42,416 bases of DNA from Candidatus Pelagibacter sp. (GTDB lineage: Bacteria; Pseudomonadota; Alphaproteobacteria; Pelagibacterales; Pelagibacteraceae), in NCBI GenBank assembly GCA_028095445.1, contig JAOHCJ010000005.1:1-42416 (forward strand). The letters run 5' to 3'. Every line of letters starts with the position of its first letter. Within the stretch, counting starts at the first letter, position 1. A program made the position numbers and the translations under genes. Below are positions 1-7,758 of the stretch, piece by piece. The notes beneath the pieces were generated by a model that saw nothing but the letters and a program-made list of their open reading frames with translations, had not been told where the DNA came from and did not search any database.

Positions 1-765
1 CATATTATCCCAATGGTATCAGCAATATGGTCTATGCCCCCATATGAGGCAACACAAATGCCTTTATCCTTTTTTTTAAATTTTTTCAAAAATCATGGGC
101 TTTTTAAAATCAAAAATAGACCTCAGTGGTATACAGTTAAGAACCGAAGTAAAACTTATGTAGATAAAATAATAGGTCAACTAAGTGGTGAACACTTTAA
201 GAATTATAACATAAATAAGATTGTTAGAAATAATCTAGGTGCTAAGATTTTTTATGGCGAAGAGAATGAGTTTTTTGATTATGATAAAGTTGTAATAGCA
301 ACTCATGCTGATGAAGCATTAAAAATAATTGCTAATCCAACTACTGATGAAGAGCTTATATTAAAAAATTTTAAATACAGATCCAATACTGCAGTAATTC
401 ATTTTGATGAAAATATTATGCCTAAAAATAAAAAAGCCTGGTGTTCTTGGAACTCTTCAATGGAATCAACCAATATTGAAAAAACTTCTGTTACTTATTG
501 GATAAACCAGCTGCAAAATTTAAAAATAGATAGAGATATTTTTCTGACAATAAATCCATTTAAAGAAATTCCTACTGATAAAATATTTAAAAAAGTAGCG
601 TTTACTCACCCCTATTATGATTCAGAAGCATTACTTAATCAAAGTAAATTGTATAAAATCCAAAATAAAAAAAGTATTTTATTTTGTGGAAGTTATTTTG
701 GATATGGTTTTCACGAGGATGGAATAAAATCCACTATTGAAATGTTAAAAAGTCTTAATGATTAA
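1..765 (+). CDS. FAD-dependent amine oxidase-like protein (5' truncated)
   Basis: The reading frame is open from base 1, so the N-terminal part with the FAD-binding glycine motif lies outside the window and about 254 C-terminal residues remain. The end carries a GYGFHEDG-type segment followed by a helix, as in the flavin-containing amine oxidase/NAD(P)-binding Rossmann proteins that sit beside DUF1365 and cfa genes in many proteobacteria. The protein probably oxidises or desaturates a lipid chain or acts on the Cfa product; the substrate is not known from sequence. It overlaps the next gene by 8 bases, which suggests translational coupling in one lipid-modification operon. Family call is good, reaction is inference. 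Confidence 0.8.
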   Translation, partial: HIIPMVSAIWSMPPYEATQMPLSFFLNFFKNHGLFKIKNRPQWYTVKNRSKTYVDKIIGQLSGEHFKNYNINKIVRNNLGAKIFYGEENEFFDYDKVVIATHADEALKIIANPTTDEELILKNFKYRSNTAVIHFDENIMPKNKKAWCSWNSSMESTNIEKTSVTYWINQLQNLKIDRDIFLTINPFKEIPTDKIFKKVAFTHPYYDSEALLNQSKLYKIQNKKSILFCGSYFGYGFHEDGIKSTIEMLKSLND

Positions 766-1525
766 AAATTCATATATTTACACAGGCACTGTAATTCACA
801 AAAGATTTAAACCAAAAATTCATTTCTTCAGTTATAAAGTTTTTTCATTACTTATTGATCTATCAGAATTAGATTTAATGCATAAAACTTTAAAACTATT
901 TTCTTATGAAAAGTTCAATATTATTAGTTTTTTTAATAAAGATCATGGTCCAAGAGATGGAAGTTCCATTAAAAGTTGGGTTTTACAAAATCTTAAAAAA
1001 AATGATATTGAAACTAAGGATATTCAAATTAAAATTTTATGTTATCCTAGAATCTTTGGATATGTGTTTAACCCCCTAAGTGTATTTTATATTTATGATA
1101 AAAATTCAGAATTAATATCTATTTTATACGAAGTTAAAAATACATTTGGAGAACAGCATGTTTATATTTTTAAAACAAAAAAAAATCAAAATTTGATACA
1201 ACATGTTTGTAAAAAAAAATTTCATGTATCTCCATTTATTGAAATGAATTGTGTCTATTTTTTTAGACTTTTAAAACCAAGTAATAAAGTTTCTGTGATA
1301 ATAGATCTTAATGACCAGGAAGGCAAAATTCTATATGCATCTCAGGATGGAATTAAGAGTGACTTAAATAACAAAAATTTAATAAAGTCTTATTTTAAAC
1401 ATCCATTAATGTCATTCAAAATAATTTTGGCGATACATTTTGAGGCATTTAAATTATGGACAAAAGGAATTAAGTTTATAAAAAAAAAGATAAAAATCAA
1501 AAACAACATCACAGTAGAAAACTAA
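758..1525 (+). CDS. DUF1365 family protein
   Basis: The 255-residue protein has the DUF1365 hallmarks: an N-terminal YTGTVIHKRFKP segment, a PRDG motif, and the central FGYVFNPLSVFY segment (about residues 104-115). The family is of unknown activity but is almost always found between an amine-oxidase-like flavoprotein and a cyclopropane-fatty-acyl-phospholipid synthase, exactly as here. It starts inside the previous gene (8-base overlap) and its stop TAA shares its last base with the ATG of the next gene, so the three are almost certainly one transcript. The lysine-rich C-terminus (about residues 230-250) could favour membrane contact, which is inference. Confidence 0.88.
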   Translation: MIKNSYIYTGTVIHKRFKPKIHFFSYKVFSLLIDLSELDLMHKTLKLFSYEKFNIISFFNKDHGPRDGSSIKSWVLQNLKKNDIETKDIQIKILCYPRIFGYVFNPLSVFYIYDKNSELISILYEVKNTFGEQHVYIFKTKKNQNLIQHVCKKKFHVSPFIEMNCVYFFRLLKPSNKVSVIIDLNDQEGKILYASQDGIKSDLNNKNLIKSYFKHPLMSFKIILAIHFEAFKLWTKGIKFIKKKIKIKNNITVEN

Positions 1526-2703
1526 TGTTACTTTATAAAATCTCTGACACAATTGTATTTAACACTTTAAAAAGGCTACAGTATGGCTTTCTAGAAGTTA
1601 CAAAAGTTAATGGCGATGTTTTAAAATTTGGTAACCCTAAAGAAAAATTGAAAGTTTCATTACAGATAAAAGATGAAAGTCTAATGTACAATTTAATTAA
1701 AAACGGAAGTGTAGGATTGGGTGAATCATATATGAAAGATTTTTTTACAACAAATAACCTATCTGATTTGATTGAATTATCTGCAAAAAATATAAAAATT
1801 ATTTATAAATTTTCAGGTGTGTTTGATTTGTCTTTTGTGAATTTTATTAAAAATAAAATTATAAAAAATACAAAGCCCAGAAGTAAAAAAAATATTGCAA
1901 AACATTATGACTTAGGTAATGATTTCTTTTCTTTATGGCTTGATAAGACTTTAACTTATTCTAGTGCTATATTTAAAGAACCTAAGCAAGAACTTTTTGC
2001 TGCTCAAAATAATAAATATCAAAAACTAATAGATCTTTTAAAACCTTCAAATGGAAGTAAAATTTTAGAAATTGGTTGTGGTTGGGGTGGTTTTGCCGAA
2101 TACTTAGGCACTAACTATGATGTCAAACTAGATTGTATAACTATTTCTCAAAAACAATTTGAATTTGCAAGAAAGAGAATTCACAAATGTGGCCTTAATG
2201 AAAAAGTTAACATTAAAATAAAAGACTATAGAGATTTAAAAGATAAATATGATCACATAGCATCTATTGAAATGATAGAGGCTGTAGGACAAAATTATTT
2301 AGATAGTTATTTTAGTACAATTAAGAGCAATCTAGCACCAACAGGTTCTGTGGGCATTCAAGCCATAACTATTGATGATAGTTTATTTGATAGATATAAA
2401 AATAAACAAGACTTTATCCAAAAACATATTTTTCCTGGTGGTTTTTTACCTTCTAGAAATCAATTATACAATTATGTGAATACCAACGGTTTAAAATTTA
2501 ATGAATATAATTCTTATGCAAACCATTATGCTGACACTTTAATTATTTGGAGAAAAAAATTTGATAAAGAATGGGGTTTAATTAAAGAGCAAGGTTTTGA
2601 CTTAACATTTAAAAGGATGTGGCAATTTTACCTTTCATATTGTGAGGCTGGTTTCAAATCAAAAAATATAGATTTGATTCAATTCTCACTATGTAATAAG
2701 TAA
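1525..2703 (+). CDS. cfa: Cyclopropane-fatty-acyl-phospholipid synthase family methyltransferase
   Basis: The 392-residue length is usual for Cfa. A lipid-binding N-terminal part (1-115) is followed by a SAM-dependent methyltransferase domain with motif I LEIGCGWGG (about 180-190), the KHYDLGNDFF segment before it, the EMIEAVG motif, FPGGFLPS, and the C-terminal YCEAGF cysteine that belongs to the active site in E. coli Cfa. The known reaction is SAM-dependent methylene transfer to a cis double bond of a membrane phospholipid acyl chain. It is coupled to DUF1365 (TAATG overlap) and followed 5 bases later by a DUF3833 lipoprotein. A Cfa-like enzyme that makes methylated instead of cyclopropane chains cannot be excluded from sequence. 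Confidence 0.93.
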   Translation: MLLYKISDTIVFNTLKRLQYGFLEVTKVNGDVLKFGNPKEKLKVSLQIKDESLMYNLIKNGSVGLGESYMKDFFTTNNLSDLIELSAKNIKIIYKFSGVFDLSFVNFIKNKIIKNTKPRSKKNIAKHYDLGNDFFSLWLDKTLTYSSAIFKEPKQELFAAQNNKYQKLIDLLKPSNGSKILEIGCGWGGFAEYLGTNYDVKLDCITISQKQFEFARKRIHKCGLNEKVNIKIKDYRDLKDKYDHIASIEMIEAVGQNYLDSYFSTIKSNLAPTGSVGIQAITIDDSLFDRYKNKQDFIQKHIFPGGFLPSRNQLYNYVNTNGLKFNEYNSYANHYADTLIIWRKKFDKEWGLIKEQGFDLTFKRMWQFYLSYCEAGFKSKNIDLIQFSLCNK

Positions 2704-2708
2704 GTCAT

Positions 2709-3236
2709 ATGAAAATTATATTTGCTTTAATAGTCACAATTTTATTAACTAGTTGCACAGGAAACAAAATGAAACCAACAGATTTTAAAGATCAAAAACC
2801 GAGACTAATTATAGAAGAATATTTATCAGGAAATGTAAAAGCCTGGGGTATTCTACAAAATAGATCAGGAAAAGTGACAAGACAATTCTCAGCAGATTTG
2901 AATGGAAAATGGGATGGTAAAAAATTAATTTTAGATGAAAAATTTAATTGGAACGACGGTGAAGTTCAAACAAGACAATGGACAATAGATAAAATTGATG
3001 CACACAATTATGAAGGAACAGCAGGAGATGTTGTTGGTAAAGCCAAAGGTTATTCATATGGGCCAGCATTTAAGTTTGAATATGTTTTATTGGTACCAGT
3101 CAAAGGTAAAGAAATGAAAATTACTTTTGATGACTGGATCTTCATGCAAGATGAGAGAGTTGCAATCAATAGAGCTACAATGACAAAGTTTGGTATTAAA
3201 GTTGCTGAACTTACTGTTATGTTTGTAAAAGATTAG
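2709..3236 (+). CDS. DUF3833 family lipoprotein
   Basis: The 175-residue protein begins with a short lipoprotein signal peptide; the lipobox is LTSC with the acylated Cys at residue 16. The rest is a soluble beta-rich domain of the DUF3833 type (motifs FSADLNGKWDGKKLILDE and W(T/K)I... repeated), predicted to sit in the periplasm attached to a membrane. DUF3833 genes habitually close cfa/DUF1365 operons, as here, so a role in handling the modified lipids is likely but unproven. The stop overlaps the stop of the convergent SDR gene by 4 bases. Confidence 0.85.
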   Translation: MKIIFALIVTILLTSCTGNKMKPTDFKDQKPRLIIEEYLSGNVKAWGILQNRSGKVTRQFSADLNGKWDGKKLILDEKFNWNDGEVQTRQWTIDKIDAHNYEGTAGDVVGKAKGYSYGPAFKFEYVLLVPVKGKEMKITFDDWIFMQDERVAINRATMTKFGIKVAELTVMFVKD

Positions 3237-3994
3237 TAATCTATTTTTTTCATACCTTTTTCAACAATCTTAAAATAAACACTACTAGGAAGTATACTTA
3301 ATAACTTCATAATATAAGTAAAAGCTTTAGGAAAGTGAATTTCAAATCCTTTTTTCTTAACCAAGCCTGTATAAATTTGTTCAGCAGCAAATTTTGGAGA
3401 CTTAATCATTGGCATTGAAAAATCATTTTGATCTGTCATAGGTGTTTTGATGAAACCTGGGCTTACTATAGAAACTCTTACATTTTTTCTTTTCATTTCA
3501 AAATGAAGACTTTCAGCAAAACTTGTTAAAGCAGATTTTGATGCACAATAAGCTCCAGCAGCAGGTAGCCCTCTATAGCCAGCAACAGAAGAAACAATAG
3601 ATATTTGGCCACTTTTTTTGTTATTATAGTAGTTATAAACTGAGTTAATAGAGTTCATAGTTCCAAAATAATTGACTTCCATAATTTTTCTTATTTTTTC
3701 TATATTAAATTCTTTTTCAGATTTTGGATCGTGTATTCCTGTGCCAAATATAGAAATTTCAATATTCTTAAACTTTCCAACAATACTTTTAAAAACTGTT
3801 TTGCATTGATCTATATTAGTGACATCCAATGGAAATGAGTAAATATTTTCATTAATTTTATTCAATTCTTGAAGTAAATTTTCACGTCTAGCTGATGCTG
3901 CAACTGACCATCCCTCATTGGCAAACTTTATGGCTAGGGCTCTACCGATACCACTACTTGCTCCTGTGATCCAAATAACTTTTTTATCTTCCAT
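3233..3994 (-). CDS. Short-chain dehydrogenase/reductase
   Basis: The 253-residue protein is a classical SDR: cofactor motif TGASSGIG (residues 10-17), catalytic Ser about 136, Tyr149 and Lys153 in AYCASK, and an N111-type VNYFG motif. The usual NNAG strand is replaced by FGTGIHD, which is atypical but seen in divergent members. It should oxidise or reduce an alcohol/ketone with NAD(P)(H); the substrate is unknown. The neighbouring lipid operon on the other strand makes a lipid-related substrate possible, which is inference. Its start codon is only 6 bases from the divergent tspO-like gene. Confidence 0.85.
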   Translation of the reverse strand: MEDKKVIWITGASSGIGRALAIKFANEGWSVAASARRENLLQELNKINENIYSFPLDVTNIDQCKTVFKSIVGKFKNIEISIFGTGIHDPKSEKEFNIEKIRKIMEVNYFGTMNSINSVYNYYNNKKSGQISIVSSVAGYRGLPAAGAYCASKSALTSFAESLHFEMKRKNVRVSIVSPGFIKTPMTDQNDFSMPMIKSPKFAAEQIYTGLVKKKGFEIHFPKAFTYIMKLLSILPSSVYFKIVEKGMKKIDY

Positions 3995-4000
3995 GAACTA

Positions 4001-4483
4001 ATGTATAGTACTAATATGCTTAAAAATAAATTTTTATCTTTTATATTATTTGTTTTAGTCACATATTCAGCATCTGCAATTGGTGGGATGGCAACTATTG
4101 GTTTTAAAGAGCCATGGTATTCATTATTAATTAAGCCAACTTATAATCCTCCAAGTTGGGTTTTTGCACCAGTTTGGACAACACTTTATTTAATGATGAC
4201 AATAGCTATCTGGTCTTTTTGGCATAGTAAGAATAAAGATGTGAATACAGTCTATGTTTATTTTATTCATTTGATTTTTAATACAACCTGGAGTATCGTT
4301 TTTTTTGTTTTTCATAAAATATTTTTAGCACTAATTGTTTTAATCGCTCTTATCATTTTAATAATAATCCTGATGATTAGATTTAGGCGTGTCAATATGT
4401 TAAGTTATTACTTAATGATTCCCTATTTACTTTGGTGTTTCTATGCATTAGTGCTCAATACAAGTTTACTTATTTTAAATTAA
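4001..4483 (+). CDS. TspO/MBR family membrane protein
   Basis: The 160-residue protein has five hydrophobic helices and the family signature around residues 30-65: a KPTYNPPSWVFAPVWTTLY segment rich in Trp and Pro. TspO/MBR proteins bind tetrapyrroles and other hydrophobic ligands and affect tetrapyrrole traffic and photo-oxidative stress in alphaproteobacteria. In-frame ATGs exist at 4001 and 4016; the second gives MLKNKFLSF as N-terminus and leaves more room for a leader, so the true start may be 4016. The divergent SDR starts 6 bases away, hence any promoter must lie inside that gene. Confidence 0.87.
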   Translation: MYSTNMLKNKFLSFILFVLVTYSASAIGGMATIGFKEPWYSLLIKPTYNPPSWVFAPVWTTLYLMMTIAIWSFWHSKNKDVNTVYVYFIHLIFNTTWSIVFFVFHKIFLALIVLIALIILIIILMIRFRRVNMLSYYLMIPYLLWCFYALVLNTSLLILN

Positions 4484-4485
4484 CT

Positions 4486-5589
4486 ATGGATGATGTTGTA
4501 ATAATTGGTGGTGGAATAATAGGTGCTGCAAGTGCTTATTTTTTATCTAAAGAAGGCAGAAAGGTTAAAGTTATTGAAAGGGACCCAACCTATAAAAATG
4601 CGTCTTTCCCGTTATCACTCGGTGGTTTTAGAAGACAGTTTTTTCAAAAAGAAAATATTTTACTAGGTAAGTTTGCAAGAGAGTTTATCTTTCAAATACC
4701 AGAATTATTAAAAACTGAAAAGAATCCAAATCCTACAGCAAGCATGGTGCCAAATGGATATTTATTAATGTTTGGACCAGAACATGCGGAAGAACAATAC
4801 AAAGCCCTAGAAAATCATAAAGCATGTGAAGCAGGAACTAAAAATATTAAAGGCTCAAAATTATCCGAAATATTTCCATATATAAATAACGAAGGTATAG
4901 AAACTGCAACTTTTACAGATAATAAAAGTGAAGGTTGGATAGACCCTTTCATGTTTCATAGTGCGCTTAAAAGTAAAGCCATTGAACTTGGAGCAGAATT
5001 TATAAAAGGTGAAGTTAAAAGTATCTCAGAAATAAAAGCTAAAACTATAGTTTCAGCAGCTGGTTGTTGGACAAAGGAATTACTAGAAGATATTCCAGTA
5101 GTACCACAAAAACATACAGTGTTTAGAGTTAAATGCCCTAAGCATATTCCAGAAATGCCTTTGACTGGCGACTTAACGACAGGCGTTTATTGGAGACCAG
5201 AGGGTAAAGAGTACTTAGCTGGTTCTCCTAATTCAGTATTTGACGCTACAGATTTAGAACCGGCATGGAATGATTTTGAAGAATTAGTTTGGCCTGCACT
5301 AGCTCAAAGAATTCCTGCTTTTGAAGAACTAAAATTGACAGGAGGTTGGGCTGGTTACTATGATTGTAATAAGCTAGATAACAATGCAGTTGTAGGAAAA
5401 CATCCAAAATATGAGAATGTTTATATGGCATCAGGTTTTACTGGGAGAGGATTGATGCAAGCCCCAGGGATTGGTAGAGCTTTAACAGAGTTAATTACAA
5501 CTGGTTCATATCAAACTATTGATATAAGTGATTTTGCAGTAGAAAGAGTTCTTGAAAATAACGCTAGACCTGAGCCGTATGTTTTGTAG
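4486..5589 (+). CDS. FAD-dependent oxidoreductase, DAO family
   Basis: I place the start at the ATG at 4486, because an earlier in-frame ATG at 4432 would add a poorly related tail that lies wholly inside the tspO-like gene; from 4486 the protein begins MDDVVIIGGGIIGAAS with the FAD dinucleotide motif right at the N-terminus. The 367-residue length and the C-terminal GGWAGYYD...ASGFTGRGLMQAPGIGRALTELI fit the glycine oxidase / sarcosine oxidase-beta / FOXRED1 branch of the DAO family. It likely oxidises the C-N bond of a secondary or N-methylated amino acid. Sarcosine is a plausible substrate given the creatinase gene about 11 kb downstream, but that is inference. A 2OG oxygenase follows after 8 bases. 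Confidence 0.85.
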   Translation: MDDVVIIGGGIIGAASAYFLSKEGRKVKVIERDPTYKNASFPLSLGGFRRQFFQKENILLGKFAREFIFQIPELLKTEKNPNPTASMVPNGYLLMFGPEHAEEQYKALENHKACEAGTKNIKGSKLSEIFPYINNEGIETATFTDNKSEGWIDPFMFHSALKSKAIELGAEFIKGEVKSISEIKAKTIVSAAGCWTKELLEDIPVVPQKHTVFRVKCPKHIPEMPLTGDLTTGVYWRPEGKEYLAGSPNSVFDATDLEPAWNDFEELVWPALAQRIPAFEELKLTGGWAGYYDCNKLDNNAVVGKHPKYENVYMASGFTGRGLMQAPGIGRALTELITTGSYQTIDISDFAVERVLENNARPEPYVL

Positions 5590-5597
5590 AATTTTGT

Positions 5598-6299
5598 ATG
5601 CAAAAAATTTTTAATTTTTTTCCATTATCTATTTATAAATCCACCATCTCTATTCCTCAAGCTGAAAAAGATAATATGGTGAATGAAATTTTAAAAATGG
5701 AAAATAATAGTAAAAACTATGATTATAAAACTAATGACAGTGCGTGGACAGGGGATACCCAAGGCCATGAATTTTTGCATGAAAATAAAGAATTTAATAA
5801 ACTTTTTTTAGAAATTGAAAAAAATATTAAAGAATATTTAGAAAATTTTTCTATTGATCATACTCAACTAGATTTATATTTTCAAAGATCATGGGCAACT
5901 ATTTCTAGAAAAAATGAAAATATAGCAAACCATAGACATGCACAATCACACTTATCATTCGCTTATTATCTAAAAAAAAATAAAGACGACTCAAAAATAT
6001 CATTTTTTGACCACAGTAGACATAATGAATTTATTCCAGGATTTTTAGACTCTTTATCAGTTCAAAAAAAAAATTTGATTAAATCTAGAAATGTTTTAAA
6101 TTCACCAACTATCTTATTTGATACTAAAGAAGATGATATTGTAATTTTTCCTTCTAAAACTTTACACGGAACTCAAAGAGGAGTTTTAAATAATGAGAGA
6201 ATTTCAGTATCTGCTGACATAATGATTGTAGCAAAAAATTCAGAAAATTTAGAGCATCTTGTAACTCCAATTGATAAGTGGAAAATTTTTTCTTCTTAA
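5598..6299 (+). CDS. Putative 2OG-Fe(II) oxygenase (TIGR02466-like)
   Basis: The 233-residue protein resembles the small family of putative 2-oxoglutarate/Fe(II) oxygenases common in marine bacteria and phages. The expected ligands are visible: an HRH pair at residues 112-114 in the NHRHAQSHLSFAYYL strand, a distal His190 in IVIFPSKTLHGTQ, and Arg201 in NERISVSADI to hold 2-oxoglutarate. The proximal motif is HxH where HxD/E is usual, so metal ligation needs checking. The substrate is unknown. It follows the DAO flavoenzyme closely on the same strand and converges on selO with only a base between the stops. Confidence 0.75.
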   Translation: MQKIFNFFPLSIYKSTISIPQAEKDNMVNEILKMENNSKNYDYKTNDSAWTGDTQGHEFLHENKEFNKLFLEIEKNIKEYLENFSIDHTQLDLYFQRSWATISRKNENIANHRHAQSHLSFAYYLKKNKDDSKISFFDHSRHNEFIPGFLDSLSVQKKNLIKSRNVLNSPTILFDTKEDDIVIFPSKTLHGTQRGVLNNERISVSADIMIVAKNSENLEHLVTPIDKWKIFSS

Positions 6300-6300
6300 T

Positions 6301-7752
6301 TTAAGTGCCACAAAAAGTTTTATAATCTTTATAATTTGTATTTGTAGTACCCTGATAATTTTCTATACCATTTTGATTTATATAAGGTTTATTTAAAATT
6401 TTATTTAATTTTTTTAAAGGAACAAAGTTATTATCATTTGCAGCTGCTAAAGCTTCTTCCACAATATGATTTCTTGGAATGACAAGTGGATTAACTGTTC
6501 TCATTAATTTGAGATATTTTTCAAGACTACTGTTATGCATTTTCAATCTTTCTTGCCATCTTTTTTTCCATACAAGAAAACCTTGATCTTTATAAATTTT
6601 ATTATCTTTAATTTTTTCATTCATTAAGAAACAAAAAGTACTTGTATAATCGGCTTTATTCTTATGCATCCAATTTAATAAATCTAAAACTAAAGATTGA
6701 TCTTTTGAGTCCTCTCCAAATAAACCAAGCTTATCTCTCATCATGTTAAGCCACTTTATTTCATAATTTTTTTCAAAGTCATTTATTACTTCAGTTGCCA
6801 TCTCAATTGCTTTATCTTTATTTTTATCAATTAGAGGTATTAAACATTCTGCAAATCTAGCCAAATTCCATTTAGTAATACCAGGTTGGTTAGAATATGC
6901 ATATCTTCCGAGTTGATCTATAGAGCTAAATACAGTTTTAGGGTCATAAATATCCATAAATGCACACGGACCATAATCAATTGTTTCTCCTGAAATAGTC
7001 ATATTATCAGTATTCATCACACCGTGAATGAATCCGACTCTCATCCAGCTAATTACTAAATTAGTTTGTTTTTCTACTAATACTTTTAACAATTCTAGTG
7101 CTTGATTTTTTGATTTTTTAATATTTGGATAGTGTCTATCTAAAGTGTATTTAACTAGGATATTTAATTCATCATCATTTTGTCTTGATGCTATGTATTG
7201 AAATGTACCAACACGTAAATGACTACTTGCTACTCTTGTTAACACAGCCCCTTTTAATATTTTTTCTCTTATAATCTCCTCGCCAGTTTTGACTACAGCT
7301 AAGCTTCTAGTTGTTGGTATATTTAATGAATGCATTGCTTCACTAATGATATATTCTCTCAGCATTGGACCTAAAGCTGCTCTACCATCACCACCTCTAG
7401 AGAAAGGTGTTTTTCCCGAACCTTTAAATTGAATATCAAATCTTTCATTTTTTTTTGAAATATGCTCACCAATTAGTACAGCTCTTCCATCACCAAGAAT
7501 TGTAAAGTTACCAAATTGATGACCAGCATATGCTTGTGAAATAGCTTTTGATCCATCTGGTAATAAATTTCCTGAAAGCAATTTTGATAAATCGTTTTCA
7601 TTCAATTCTGAAAAGTTAAGTCCTAATACTTCTGTTAAATTATCATTTAAAATTATTAACTGAGGCGATTCTACAGGAATAGGAGATGTGTCTGAAAGAA
7701 AAGATTTAGGTAATTTTGAGTAGGTGTTATCAAAACGCCAACCAATGGTCAT
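6301..7752 (-). CDS. selO: Protein adenylyltransferase SelO (YdiU/UPF0061)
   Basis: SelO is a pseudokinase that transfers AMP from ATP to Ser/Thr/Tyr of target proteins and is tied to redox homeostasis. The 483-residue sequence carries the family hallmarks near the N-terminus (AYAGHQFGNFTILGDGRA, about residues 75-92), the KGSGKTPFSRGGDGRAALGPMLREYI segment, the GVMNTDNM motif and the DYGPCAFMD motif with the metal-binding Asp. It lacks the C-terminal selenocysteine/Cys motif found in some homologues and ends TNTNYKDYKTFCGT. The gene begins 6 bases after the formate dehydrogenase alpha gene, so it is likely the last gene of that operon. Confidence 0.93.
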   Translation of the reverse strand: MTIGWRFDNTYSKLPKSFLSDTSPIPVESPQLIILNDNLTEVLGLNFSELNENDLSKLLSGNLLPDGSKAISQAYAGHQFGNFTILGDGRAVLIGEHISKKNERFDIQFKGSGKTPFSRGGDGRAALGPMLREYIISEAMHSLNIPTTRSLAVVKTGEEIIREKILKGAVLTRVASSHLRVGTFQYIASRQNDDELNILVKYTLDRHYPNIKKSKNQALELLKVLVEKQTNLVISWMRVGFIHGVMNTDNMTISGETIDYGPCAFMDIYDPKTVFSSIDQLGRYAYSNQPGITKWNLARFAECLIPLIDKNKDKAIEMATEVINDFEKNYEIKWLNMMRDKLGLFGEDSKDQSLVLDLLNWMHKNKADYTSTFCFLMNEKIKDNKIYKDQGFLVWKKRWQERLKMHNSSLEKYLKLMRTVNPLVIPRNHIVEEALAAANDNNFVPLKKLNKILNKPYINQNGIENYQGTTNTNYKDYKTFCGT

Positions 7753-7758
7753 TCTAGG

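Noticed and set aside
4432..4485. Earlier start of the DAO flavoenzyme
   Set aside because: It would add 18 residues inside the tspO-like gene, ahead of the FAD motif, which normally opens the protein.
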